This document shows, piece after piece, positions 28,343-43,377 of a DNA stretch of 64,000 bases. The position numbers and the translations under genes were made by a program. The stretch is from Siderastrea radians. Taxonomy: Eukaryota > Cnidaria > Anthozoa > Scleractinia > Rhizangiidae. The notes below the pieces were generated by a model, which had not been told where the DNA came from, made no database searches, and saw only the letters and a list, made by a program, of their open reading frames with translations. The stretch is taken from positions 32,690,641 to 32,754,640 of the forward strand of contig OZ024900.1 in assembly GCA_964017195.1 (NCBI GenBank), given 5' to 3'. Within the stretch, counting starts at the first letter, position 1. Each line of letters starts with the position of its first letter.

Positions 28343-29284
28343 CCGATATGTTGGTCGATATCGGTCGCGTCCCGACCGACACCCTATCGACACTCGGTCA
28401 ATACTCTACCGACCGACACCCTACCGACACTCGGCCGATACTCTACCGACCGACACCCTATCGACACTCGGTCGATTCTCTACCGACCGACACCCTATCA
28501 ACACTCGGCCAATACTCTACCGACCAACACCCTATCGACAATCGGCCAATACTCTACCCACCGACACCCTATCGACACTCGGCCGATATGTTGGTCGATA
28601 TCGGTCGCCTCCCGACCAACACCCTATCGACACTCGGCCAATACTCTACCGACCGACACCCTACCGACACTCGGCCGATACTCTACCGACCGACACCCTA
28701 TCGACACTCGGCCGATACTCTACCGACCGACACCCTATCGACACTCGGCCGATACTCTACCGACCAACACCATATCAACACTCGGCCAATACTCTACCGA
28801 CCGACACCCTATCGACACTCGGCCAATACTCTACCGACCGACACCCTATCGACACTCGGCCGATATGTTGGTCGATATCGGTCGCGTCCCGACCGACACC
28901 CTAGCGACACTCTGCCAATACTCTACCGACCGACACCCTACCGACACTCGGCCGATACTCTACCGACAGACACACTATCGACACTCGGTCGATACTCTAC
29001 CGACCGACACCCAACCGACACTCGGCCAATACTCTACCGACCGACACCCTATCGACAATCGGCCAATACTCTACCGACCGACACCCTATCGACACTCCAC
29101 CAATACTCTACCGACCGACACCCTACCGACACTCGGCCGATACTCTACCGACGGGCACCCTATCGACACTCGGCCGATATTCTACCGACCAACACCATAT
29201 CAACACTCGGCCAATACTCTACCGACCGACACCCTATCGACACTCGGCCAATAATCTACCGACCGACACCCTATCGACACTCGG
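28343..29284. repeat. HOR of 2,992 bp, start of second copy merging into the 2,937-bp series
   Basis: Spacings 5, 6, 10 repeat the first copy (28343, 28583, 28860, 29285). Similarity continues to about 29690, after which the order switches to that of the 2,937-bp HOR. The switch point is where the two HOR families recombined. Confidence 0.8.
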
Positions 29285-32221
29285 CCGATATGTTGGTCGA
29301 TATCGGTCGCGTCCCGACCGACACCCTATCGACACTCGGCCAATACTCTACCGACCGACACCCTACCGACACTCGGCCGATACTCTACCGACCGAAACCC
29401 TATCGACACTCGGTCGATTCTCTACCGACCGACACCCTATCAACACTCGGCCAATACTCTAACGACCAACACCCTATCGACAATCGGCCAATACTCTACC
29501 GACCGACACCCTATCGACACTCGGCCGATATGTTGGTCGATATCGGTCGCCTCCCGACCAACACCCTATCGACACTCGGCCAATACTCTACCGACCGACA
29601 CCCTACCGACACTCGGCCGATACTCTACCGACCGACACCCTATCGACACTCGGCCGATACTCTACCGACCGACACCCTATCGACACTCGGCCGATATGTT
29701 GGTCGATATCGGTCGCCTCCCGACCGACACCATATCGACACTCGGCCAATACTCTACTGACCGACACCCTACCGACACTCGGCCGATACTCTACCGACCG
29801 ACACCCTATCAACACTCGGCTGATACTCTACCGACCGACACCCTATCAACACTCGGCCAATACTCTACCGAAAAACACCCTATCGACACTCGGCCAATAC
29901 TCTACCGACCGACACCCTATCGACACTCGGCCGATACTCTACCGACCAACACCATATCAACACTCGGCCAATACTCTACCGACCGACGCCCTATCGACAC
30001 TCGGCCAATACTCTACCGACCGACACCCTATCGACACTCGGCCGATATGTTGGTCGATATCGGTCGCGTCCCGACCGACACCCTATCGACACTCTGCCAA
30101 TACTCTACCGACCGACACCCTACCGACACTCGGCCGATACTCTACCGACCGACACACTATCGACACTCGGTCGATTCTCTACCGACAAACACCATATCAA
30201 CACTCGGCCAATACTCTACCGACCGACACCCTATCGACACTCGGCCAATACTCTACCGACCGACACCCTACCGACACTCGGCCGATACTCTACCGACCGA
30301 CACCCTATCGACACTCGGTCGATTCTCTACCGACCGACACCCTATCAACACTCGGCCAATACTCTACCGACCAACACCCTATCGACAATCGGCCAATACT
30401 CTACCGACCGACACCCTATCGACACTCAGCCGATATGTTGGTCGATATCGGTCGCCTCCCGACCAACACCCTATCGACACTCGGCCAATACTCTACCGAC
30501 CGACACCCTACCGAAACTCGGCCGATACTCTACCGACCGACACCCTACCGACAATCGGCCAATACTCTACCGACCGACACCGTATCGACACTCGGCCAAT
30601 ACTCTACCGACCGACACCCTATCGACACTCCGCCAATACTCTACCGACCGACACCCTACCGACACTTGGCCGATACTCTACCGACCAACACCATATCAAC
30701 ACTCGGCCAATACTCTACCGACCGACACCCTATCGACACTCGGCCAATACTCTACCGACCGACACCCGATCGACACTCGGCCGATATGTTGATCGATATC
30801 GGTCGCGTCCCGACCGACACCCTATCGACACTCGGCCAATACTCTACCGACCGACACCCTACCGACACTCGGCCGATACTCTACCGACCGACACCCTTTC
30901 GACACTCGGTCGATTCTCTACCGACCGACACCCTAACAACACTCGGCCAATACTCTACCGACCAACACCCTATCGACACTCCGCCAATACTCTACCGACC
31001 GACACCCTACCGACACTTGGCCGATACTCTACCGACCAACACCATATCAACACTCGGCCAATACTCTACCGACCGACACCCTATCGACACTCGGCCAATA
31101 CTCTACCGACCGACACCCTACCGACACTCGGCCGATACTCTACCGACCGACACCCTATCGACACTCGGTCGATTCTCTACCGACCGACACCCTATCAACA
31201 CTCGGCCAATACTCTAACGACCAACACCCTATCGACAATCGGCCAATACTCTACCGACCGACACCCTATCGACACTCGGCCGATATGTTGGTCGATATCG
31301 GTCGCCTCCCGACCAACACCCTATCGACACTCGGCCAATACTCTACCGACCGACACCCTACCGACACTCGGCCGATACTCTACCGACCGACACCCTATCG
31401 ACACTCGGCCGATACTCTACCGACCGACACCCTATCGACACTCGGCCGATATGTTGGTCGATATCGGTCGCCTCCCGACCGACACCATATCGACACTCGG
31501 CCAATACTCTACTGACCGACACCCTACCGACACTCGGCCGATACTCTACCGACCGACACCCTATCAACACTCGGCTGATACTCTACCGACCGACACCCTA
31601 TCAACACTCGGCCAATACTCTACCGAAAAACACCCTATCGACACTCGGCCAATACTCTACCGACCGACACCCTATCGACAATCGGCCGATACTCTACCGA
31701 CCAACACCATATCAACACTCGGCCAATACTCTACCGACCGACACCCTATCGACCCTCGGCCAATACTCTACCGACCGACACCCTATCGACACTCGGCCGA
31801 TATGTTGGTCGATATCGGTCGCGTCCCGACCGACACCCTAGCGACACTCTGCCAATACTCTACCGACCGACACCCTACCGACACTCGGCCGATACTCTAC
31901 CGACAGACACACTATCGACACTCGGTCGATACTCTACCGACCGACACCCAACCGACACTCGGCCAATACTCTACCGACCGACACCCTATCGACAATCGGC
32001 CAATACTCTACCGACCGACACCCTATCGACACTCCACCAATACTCTACCGACCGACACCCTACCGACACTCGGCCGATACTCTACCGACGGGCACCCTAT
32101 CGACACTCGGCCGATATTCTACCGACCAACACCATATCAACACTCGGCCAATACTCTACCGACCGACACCCTATCGACACTCGGCCAATAATCTACCGAC
32201 CGACACCCTATCGACACTCGG
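29285..32221. repeat. HOR of 2,937 bp, copy 1
   Basis: Long units are at 29285, 29525, 29691, 30042, 30430, 30781, 31280, 31446 and 31797, separated by 5, 3, 8, 9, 8, 12, 3, 8 and 10 short units. The total 66x37 + 9x55 = 2,937 closes exactly. The long-unit sub-types read G, C, C, G, C, G, C, C, G (G for tcgcgtcc, C for tcgcctcc). This 75-unit pattern is a recognisable barcode for the family. Confidence 0.92.
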
Positions 32222-35120
32222 CCGATATGTGGTCGATATCGGTCGCGTCCCGACCGACACCCTATCGACACTCGGCCAATACTCTACCGACCGACACCCT
32301 ACCGACACTCGGCCGATACTCTACCGACCGAAACCCTATCGACACTCGGTCGATTCTCTACCGACCGACACCCTATCAACACTCGGCCAATACTCTAACG
32401 ACCAACACCCTATCGACAATCGGCCAATACTCTACCGACCGACACCCTATCGACACTCGGCCGATATGTTGGTCGATATCGGTCGCCTCCCGACCAACAC
32501 CCTATCGACACTCGGCCAATACTCTACCGACCGACACCCTACCGACACTCGGCCGATACTCTACCGACCGACACCCTATCGACACTCGGCCGATACTCTA
32601 CCGACCGACACCCTATCGACACTCGGCCGATATGTTGGTCGATATCGGTCGCCTCCCGACCGACACCATATCGACACTCGGCCAATACTCTACTGACCGA
32701 CACCCTACCGACACTCGGCCGATACTCTACCGACCGACACCCTATCAACACTCGGCTGATACTCTACCGACCGACACCCTATCAACACTCGGCCAATACT
32801 CTACCGAAAAACACCCTATCGACACTCGGCCAATACTCTACCGACCGACACCCTATCGACACTCGGCCGATACTCTACCGACCAACACCATATCAACACT
32901 CGGCCAATACTCTACCGACCGACGCCCTATCGACACTCGGCCAATACTCTACCGACCGACACCCTATCGACACTCGGCCGATATGTTGGTCGATATCGGT
33001 CGCGTCCCGACCGACACCCTATCGACACTCTGCCAATACTCTACCGACCGACACCCTACCGACACTCGGCCGATACTCTACCGACCGACACACTATCGAC
33101 ACTCGGTCGATTCTCTACCGACAAACACCATATCAACACTCGGCCAATACTCTACCGACCGACACCCTATCGACACTCGGCCAATACTCTACCGACCGAC
33201 ACCCTACCGACACTCGGCCGATACTCTACCGACCGACACCCTATCGACACTCGGTCGATTCTCTACCGACCGACACCCTATCAACACTCGGCCAATACTC
33301 TACCGACCAACACCCTATCGACAATCGGCCAATACTCTACCGACCGACACCCTATCGACACTCAGCCGATATGTTGGTCGATATCGGTCGCCTCCCGACC
33401 AACACCCTATCGACACTCGGCCAATACTCTACCGACCGACACCCTACCGAAACTCGGCCGATACTCTACCGACCGACACCCTACCGACAATCGGCCAATA
33501 CTCTACCGACCGACACCGTATCGACACTCGGCCAATACTCTACCGACCGACACCCTATCGACACTCCGCCAATACTCTACCGACCGACACCCTACCGACA
33601 CTTGGCCGATACTCTACCGACCAACACCATATCAACACTCGGCCAATACTCTACCGACCGACACCCTATCGACACTCGGCCAATACTCTACCGACCGACA
33701 CCCGATCGACACTCGGCCGATATGTTGATCGATATCGGTCGCGTCCCGACCGACACCCTATCGACACTCGGCCAATACTCTACCGACCGACACCCTACCG
33801 ACACTCGGCCGATACTCTACCGACCGACACCCTTTCGACACTCGGTCGATTCTCTACCGACCGACACCCTAACAACACTCGGCCAATACTCTACCGACCA
33901 ACACCCTATCGACACTCCGCCAATACTCTACCGACCGACACCCTACCGACACTTGGCCGATACTCTACCGACCAACACCATATCAACACTCGGCCAATAC
34001 TCTACCGACCGACACCCTATCGACACTCGGCCAATACTCTACCGACCGACACCCTACCGACACTCGGCCGATACTCTACCGACCGACACCCTATCGACAC
34101 TCGGTCGATTCTCTACCGACCGACACCCTATCAACACTCGGCCAATACTCTAACGACCAACACCCTATCGACAATCGGCCAATACTCTACCGACCGACAC
34201 CCTATCGACACTCGGCCGATATGTTGGTCGATATCGGTCGCCTCCCGACCAACACCCTATCGACACTCGGCCAATACTCTACCGACCGACACCCTACCGA
34301 CACTCGGCCGATACTCTACCGACCGACACCCTATCGACACTCGGCCGATACTCTACCGACCGACACCCTATCGACACTCGGCCGATATGTTGGTCGATAT
34401 CGGTCGCCTCCCGACCGACACCATATCGACACTCGGCCAATACTCTACTGACCGACACCCTACCGACACTCGGCCGATACTCTACCGACCGACACCCTAT
34501 CAACACTCGGCTGATACTCTACCGACCGACACCCTATCAACACTCGGCCAATACTCTACCGAAAAACACCCTATCGACACTCGGCCAATACTCTACCGAC
34601 CGAAACCCTATCGACAATCGGCCGATACTCTACCGACCAACACCATATCAACACTCGGCCAATACTCTACCGACCGACACCCTATCGACCCTCGGCCAAT
34701 ACTCTACCGACCGACACCCTATCGACACTCGGCCGATATGTTGGTCGATATCGGTCGCGTCCCGACCGACACCCTAGCGACACTCTGCCAATACTCTACC
34801 GACCGACACCCTACCGACACTCGGCCGATACTCTACCGACAGACACACTATCGACACTCGGTCGATACTCTACCGACCGACACCCAACCGACACTCGGCC
34901 AATACTCTACCGACCGACACCCTATCGACAATCGGCCAATACTCTACCGACCGACACCCTATCGACACTCCACCAATACTCTACCGACCGACACCCTACC
35001 GACACTCGGCCGATACTCTACCGACGGGCACCCTATCGACACTCGGCCGATATTCTACCGACCAACACCATATCAACACTCGGCCAATACTCTACCGACC
35101 GACACCCTATCGACACTCGG
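32222..35120. repeat. HOR of about 2.9 kb, copy 2
   Basis: Same order as copy 1. Its first long unit has lost one t (gatatgtggtc). The last gap has 9 short units instead of 10, the ccaataatctacc unit being absent, giving 2,899 bp (2,937 - 1 - 37). Otherwise the two copies read almost identically base for base where I compared them. Confidence 0.92.
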
Positions 35121-37631
35121 CCGATATGTGGTCGATATCGGTCGCGTCCCGACCGACACCCTATCGACACTCGGCCAATACTCTACCGACCGACACCCTA
35201 CCGACACTCGGCCGATACTCTACCGACCGAAACCCTATCGACATCCGGTCGATTCTCTACCGACCGACACCCTATCAACACTCGGCCAATACTCTAACGA
35301 CCAACACCCTATCGACAATCGGCCAATACTCTACCGACCGACACCCTATCGACACTCGGCCGATATGTTGGTCGATATCGGTCGCCTCCCGACCAACACC
35401 CTATCGACACTCGGCCAATACTCTACCGACCGACACCCTACCGACACTCGGCCGATACTCTACCGACCGACACCCTATCGACACTCGGCCGATACTCTAC
35501 CGACCGACACCCTATCGACACTCGGCCGATATGTTGGTCGATATCGGTCGCCTCCCGACCGACACCATATCGACACTCGGCCAATACTCTACTGACCGAC
35601 ACCCTACCGACACTCGGCCGATACTCTACCGACCGACACCCTATCAACACTCGGCTGATACTCTACCGACCGACACCCTATCAACACTCGGCCAATACTC
35701 TACCGAAAAACACCCTATCGACACTCGGCCAATACTCTACCGACCGACACCCTATCGACACTCGGCCGATACTCTACCGACCAACACCATATCAACACTC
35801 GGCCAATACTCTACCGACCGACGCCCTATCGACACTCGGCCAATACTCTACCGACCGACACCCTATCGACACTCGGCCGATATGTTGGTCGATATCGGTC
35901 GCGTCCCGACCGACACCCTATCGACACTCTGCCAATACTCTACCGACCGACACCCTACCGACACTCGGCCGATACTCTACCGACCGACACACTATCGACA
36001 CTCGGTCGATTCTCTACCGACAAACACCATATCAACACTCGGCCAATACTCTACCGACCGACACCCTATCGACACTCGGCCAATACTCTACCGACCGACA
36101 CCCTACCGACACTCGGCCGATACTCTACCGACCGACACCCTATCGACACTCGGTCGATTCTCTACCGACCGACACCCTATCAACACTCGGCCAATACTCT
36201 ACCGACCAACACCCTATCGACAATCGGCCAATACTCTACCGACCGACACCCTATCGACACTCAGCCGATATGTTGGTCGATATCGGTCGCCTCCCGACCA
36301 ACACCCTATCGACACTCGGCCAATACTCTACCGACCGACACCCTACCGAAACTCGGCCGATACTCTACCGACCGACACCCTACCGACAATCGGCCAATAC
36401 TCTACCGACCGACACCGTATCGACACTCGGCCAATACTCTACCGACCGACACCCTATCGACACTCCGCCAATACTCTACCGACCGACACCCTACCGACAC
36501 TTGGCCGATACTCTACCGACCAACACCATATCAACACTCGGCCAATACTCTACCGACCGACACCCTATCTACACTCGGCCAATACTCTACCGACCGACAC
36601 CCGATCGACACTCGGCCGATATGTTGATCGATATCGGTCGCGTCCCGACCGACACCCTATCGACACTCGGCCAATACTCTACCGACCGACACCCTACCGA
36701 CACTCGGCCGATACTCTACCGACCGACACCCTTTCGACACTCGGTCGATTCTCTACCGACCGACACCCTAACAACACTCGGCCAATACTCTACCGACCAA
36801 CACCCTATCGACACTCCGCCAATACTCTACCGACCGACACCCTACCGACACTTGGCCGATACTCTACCGACCAACACCATATCAACACTCGGCCAATACT
36901 CTACCGACCGACACCCTATCGACACTCGGCCAATACTCTACCGACCGACACCCTACCGACACTCGGCCGATACTCTACCGACCGACACCCTATCGACACT
37001 CGGTCGATTCTCTACCGACCGACACCCTATCAACACTCGGCCAATACTCTAACGACCAACACCCTATCGACAATCGGCCAATACTCTACCGACCGACACC
37101 CTATCGACACTCGGCCGATATGTTGGTCGATATCGGTCGCCTCCCGACCAACACCCTATCGACACTCGGCCAATACTCTACCGACCGACACCCTACCGAC
37201 ACTCGGCCGATACTCTACCGACCGACACCCTATCGACACTCGGCCGATACTCTACCGACCGACACCCTATCGACACTCGGCCGATATGTTGGTCGATATC
37301 GGTCGCCTCCCGACCGACACCATATCGACACTCGGCCAATACTCTACTAACCGACACCCTACCGACACTCGGCCGATACTCTACCGACCGACACCCTATC
37401 AACACTCGGCTGATACTCTACCGACCGACACCCTATCAACACTCGGCCAATACTCTACCGAAAAACACCCTATCGACACTCGGCCAATACTCTACCGACC
37501 GACACCCTATCGACAATCGGCCGATACTCTACCGACCAACACCATATCAACACTCGGCCAATACTCTACCGACCGACACCCTATCGACACTCGGCCAATA
37601 CTCTACCGACCGACACCCTATCGACACTCGG
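35121..37631. repeat. HOR of about 2.9 kb, copy 3 (incomplete)
   Basis: It begins with the same one-base-deleted long unit as copy 2 and keeps the barcode through 37281. It then continues at 37632 with sequence of the 26.9-27.8 kb type. A private change near 35243 (acatccggtcg) marks this copy. Confidence 0.9.
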
Positions 37632-40600
37632 CCGATATGTTGGTCGATATCGGTCGCGTCCCGACCGACACCCTATCGACACTCTGCCAATACTCTACCG
37701 ACCGACACCCTACCGACACTCGGCCGATACTCTACCGACCGACACACTATCGACACTCGGTCGATTCTCTACCGACAAACACCATATCAACACTCGGCCA
37801 ATACTCTACCGACCGACACCCTATCGACACTCGGCCAATACTCTACCGACCGACACCCTACCGACACTCGGCCGATACTCTACCGACCGACACCCTATCA
37901 ACACTCGGCCAATACTCTACCGACCAAAACCCTATCGTCAATCGGCCAATACTCTACCGACCGACACCCTATCGACACTGGGCCAATACTCTACCGACCG
38001 ACACCCTATCGACTCTCGGCCGATATGTTGGTCGATATCGGTCGCGTCCCGACCGACACCCTATCGACACTCGGCCAATACTCTACCGACCGACACCCTA
38101 CCGACACTCGGCCGATACTCTACCGACCGACACCCTATCGACACTCGGCCAATACTCTACCGACCGACACCCTATCGACACTCGGCCAATACTCTACCGA
38201 CCGACACCCTACCGACACTCGGCCGATACTCTACCGACCAACACCATATCAACACTCGGCCAATACTCTACCGACCGACACCCTATCGACACTCGGCCAA
38301 TACTCTACCGACCGACACCCTATCGACTCTCGGCCGATATGTTGGTCGATATCGGTCGCGTCCCGACCGACACCCTATCGACACTCGGCCAATACTCTAC
38401 CGACCGACACCCTACCGACACTCGGCCGATACTCTACCGACCGACACCCTATCGACACTCGGTCGATTCTCTACCGACCGACACCCTATCAACACTCGGC
38501 CAATACTCTACCGACCAACACCCTATCGACAATCGGCCAATACTCTACCGACCGACACCCTATCGACACTCAGCCGATATGTTGGTCGATATCGGTCGCC
38601 TCCCGACCAACACCCTATCGACACTCGGCCAATACTCTACCGACTGACACCCTACTGACACTCGGCCGATACTCTACCGACCGACACCCTATCAACACTC
38701 GGCCAATACTCTACCGACCAACACCCTATCGACACTCGGCCAAAACTCTACCGACCGACACCCTATCAACACTCGGCCGATACTCTACCGACCGACAACC
38801 TTCCGACACTGCGCCAATACTGTACCGACCGACACCCTACCGACACTCAGCCGATACTCTACCGACCGACACCCTATCGACACTCGGCCAAAACTGTACC
38901 GACCGACACCCTACTGACACTCGGCTGATACTCTACCGACCGACACCCTATCGACACTCGGCCAAAACTGTACCGACCGACACCCTACCGACACTCGGCC
39001 AATACTCTACCGACCGACACCCTATCGACACCCAGCCAATACTCTACCGACCGACACCCTATCGATACTCGGCCGATATGTTGGTCGATATCGGTCGCCT
39101 CCCGATCGACACCCTATCGACACTCGGCCAATACTCTACTGACCGACACCCTACCGACACCCGGCCGATACTCTACCGAACGACACCCTATCGACACTCG
39201 GCCGATACTCTACCGACCGACACCCTATCAACACTCGGCCAATACTCTACCGAAAAACACCCTATCGACACTCGGCCAATCCTCTACCGACCGACATCCT
39301 ATCAACATTTGGCCGTTACTCTACCGACCGACACCCTATCGACACTCGGCCAATACTCTACCGACCGATACCCTATCAACACTCGGCCAATACTGTACCG
39401 AGTGACACCCTTCCGACACTCCGCCAATATTGTACCGACCGATACCCTACCGACACTCAGCCGATACTCTACCGACCGACACCACACGGACACTCGGCCG
39501 ATACTCTACCGACCGACACCCTATCGACACTCGGCCGATACTCTACCGACCAACACCATATCAACACTCGGCCAATACTCTACCGACCGACACCCTATCG
39601 AAACTCGGCAAATACTCTACCGACCGACACCCTACCGACACTCGGCCGATACTCTACCGACCGACACCCAACCGACACTCGGCCAATACTCTACCGACCG
39701 ACACCCTATCGACACTCGGCCAATACTCTACCGACCGAAACCCTATCGACACTCCACCAATACTCTACCGACCGACACCCTACCGACACTCGGCCGATAC
39801 TCTACCGACCGACACCCTATCGACACTCGGCCGATATTCTACCGACCAACACCATATCAACACTCGGCCAATACTCTTCCGACCGACACCCTATCGACAC
39901 TTGGCCAATAATCTACCGACCGACACCCTATCGACACTCGGCCGATATGTTGGTCGATATCGGTCGCGTCCCGACCGACACCCTATCGACACTCGGCCAA
40001 TACTCTACCGACCGACACCCTACCGACACTCGGCCGATACTCTACCGACCGACACCCTATCGACACTCGGTCGATTCTCTACCGACCGACACCCTATCAA
40101 CACTCGGCCAATACTCTACCGACCAACACCCTATCGACAATCGGCCAATACTCTACCGACCGACACCCTATCGACACTCGGCCGATATGTTGGTCGATAT
40201 CGGTCGCCTCCCGACCAACACCCTATCGACACTCGGCCAATACTCTACCGACCGACACCCTACCGACACTCGGCCGATACTCTACCGACCGACACCCTAT
40301 CGACACTCGGCCGATACTCTACCGACCGACACCCTATCGACACTCGGCCGATATGTTGGTCGATATCGGTCGCCTCCCGACCGACACCCTATCGACACTC
40401 GGCCAATACTCTACTGACCGACACCCTACCGACACTCGGCCGATACTCTACCGACCGACACCCTATCGACACTCGGCCGATACTCTACCGACCGACACCC
40501 TATCAACACTCGGCCAAAACTCTACCGAAAAACACCCTATCGACACTCGGCCAATACTCTACCGACCGACACCCTATCGACACTCGCCCGATACTCTACC

Positions 40601-42600
40601 GACCAACACCATATCAACACTCGGCCAATACTCTACCGACCGACACCCTATCGACACTCGGCCAATACTCTTCCGACCGACACCCTATCGACACTCGGCC
40701 GATATGTTGGTCGATATCGGTCGCGTCCCGACCGACACCCTATCGACACTCTGCCAATACTCTACCTACCGACACCCTACCGACACTCGGCCGATACTCT
40801 ACCGACAGACACACTATCGACACTCGGTCGATACTCTACCGACCGACACCCAACCGACACTCGGCCAATACTCTACCGACCGACACCCTATCGACAATCG
40901 GCCAATACTCTACCGACCGACACCCTATCGACACTCCACCAATACTCTACCGACCGACACCCTACCGACACTCGGCCGATACTCTACCGACCGACACCCT
41001 ATCGACACTCGGCCGATATTCTACCGACCAACACCATATCAACACTCGGCCAATACTCTACCGACCGACACCCTATCGACACTCGGCCAATAATCTACCG
41101 ACCGACACCCTATCGACACTCGGCCGATTTGTTGGTCGATATCGGTCGCGTCCCGACCGACACCCTATCGACACTCGGCCAATACTCTACCGACCGACAC
41201 CCTACCGACACTCGGCCGATACTCTACCGACCGACACCCTATCGACACTCGGTCGATTCTCTACCGACCGACACCCTATCAACACTCGGCCAATACTCTA
41301 ACGACCAACACCCTATCGACAATCGGCCAATACTCTACCGACCGACACCCTATCGACACTCGGCCGATATGTTGGTCGATATCGGTCGCCTCCCGACCAA
41401 CACCCTATCGACACTCGGCCAATACTCTATCGACCGACACCCTATCGACACTCGGCCGATAGTCTACCGACCGACACCCTATCGACACTCGGCCGATATG
41501 TTGGTCGATATCGGTCGCCTCCCGACCAACACCCTATCGACACTCGGCCAATACTCTACCGACCGACACCCTACCGACACTCGGCCGATACTCTACCGAC
41601 CGACACCCTATCGACACTCGGCCGATACTCTACCGACCGACACCCTATCAACACTCGGCCAATACTCTACCGAAAAACACCCTATCGACACTCGGCCAAT
41701 ACTCTACCGACCGACACCCTATCGACACTCGGCCGATACTCTACCGACCAACACCATATCAACACTCGGCCAATACTCTACCGACCGACACCCTATCGAC
41801 ACTCGGCCAATACTCTACCGACCGACACCCTATCGACACTCGGCCCATATGTTGGTCGATATCGGTCGCGTCACGACCGACACCCTATCGACCCTCTGCC
41901 AATACTCTACCGACCGACACCCTACCGACACTCGGCCGATACTCTACCGACCGACACACTATCGACACTCGGTCGATTCTCTAACGACCAACACCATATC
42001 AACACTCGGCCAATACTCTACCGACCGACACCCTATCGACACTCGGCCAATACTCTACCGACCGACACCCTACCGACACTCGGCCGATACTCTACCGACC
42101 GACACCCTATCAACACTCGGCCAATACTCTACCGACCGACACCCTATCGACAATCGGCCAATACTCTACCGACCGACACCCTATCGACACTCGGCCGATA
42201 TGTTGGTCGATATCGGTCGCCTCCCGACCAACACCCTATCGACACTCGGCCAATACTCTACCGACCGACACCCTACCGACACTCGGCCAATACTCTACCG
42301 ACCGACACCCTATCGACACTCGGCCAATACTCTACCGACCGATACCCTACCAACACTCGGCCAATACTGTACCGACCGACAACCTATCGACAGTCCGCCA
42401 ATACTGTACCGACCGACACCCTACCGACACTCAGCCGATACTCTACCGACCGACACCCTATCGACACTCGGCCAAAACTGTACCGACCGACACCCTACTG
42501 ACACTCGGCTGATACTCTACCGACCGACACCCTATCGACACTCGGCCAAAACTGTACCGACCGACACCCTACTGACACTCGGCTGATACTCTACCGACCG
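35121..42600. repeat. Left copy of a large duplication, shift 12,967 bp
   Basis: Long units from 35121 to 40182 each have a partner exactly 12,967 bp to the right (48088 to 53149). From about 40348 the shift becomes 12,801. The difference of 166 bp equals three short units plus one long unit, the long unit at 40348 being absent on the right. Over 38020-39900 against 50987-52870 I saw almost no base differences. Confidence 0.9.
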
Positions 42601-42730
42601 ACACCCTATCGACACTCGGCCAAAACTGTACCGACCGACACCCTACCGACACTCGGCCAATACTCTACCGACCGACACCCTATCGACACCCGGCCAATAC
42701 TCTACCGACCGACACCCTATCGACACTCGG

Positions 42731-43377
42731 CCGATATGTTGGTCGATATCGGTCGCCTCCCGACCGACACCCTATCGACACTCGGCCAATACTCTACTGA
42801 CCGACACCCTACCGACACTCGGCCGATACTCTACCAACCGACACCCTATCGACACTCGGCCAATACTCTACCGACCGACACCCTACCGACACTCGGCCGA
42901 TACTCTACCGACCGACACCCTATCGACACTCGGTCGATTCTCTACCGACCGACACCCTATCAACATTCTGCCGTTACTCTACCGACCGACACCCTATCGA
43001 CACTCGGCCAATACTCTACCGACCGATACCCTATCAACACTCGGCCAATACTGTACCGACTGACAACCTTACGACACTCCGCCAATACTGTTCCGACCGA
43101 CACCCTACCGACACTCGGCCGATACTCTACCGACCGACACCCTATCAACACTCGGCCGATACTTTACCGACCAACACCATATCAACACTCGGCCAATACT
43201 CTACCGAACGACACCCTATCGACACTCGGCAAATACTCTAGCGACCGACACCCTATCGACAATCGGCCAATACTGTACCGACTGACACCCTATCGACACA
43301 CAGCCGATACTCTACCGACCGATACCCTATCGTCACTCGGCCAATACTCTACCGACCGACACCCTATCGACACTCGG
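42731..43377. repeat. Array segment with ttctgccgtta and accttacgac variants
   Basis: This stretch of 16 short units after the long unit at 42731 matches 59394-60077, which has one more short unit (17). It links the end of the 35-42 kb block to the 2,291-bp HOR. Confidence 0.75.

Noticed and set aside
24903..28904. Very long plus-strand open frame (1,333 codons) and many others of 200-1,260 codons in the array
   Set aside because: They are automatic products of a stop-free unit with length 1 modulo 3. All three plus frames encode the same cyclic peptide, starts are arbitrary ATG in gatATGttgg or similar, and there is no domain, signal peptide or splice context.
29603..29815. Recurring minus-strand open frames of 60-78 codons
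   Set aside because: They are the reverse-strand reading of the same units between stops created by gatagg and gtagag words, and they recur only because the HOR recurs.
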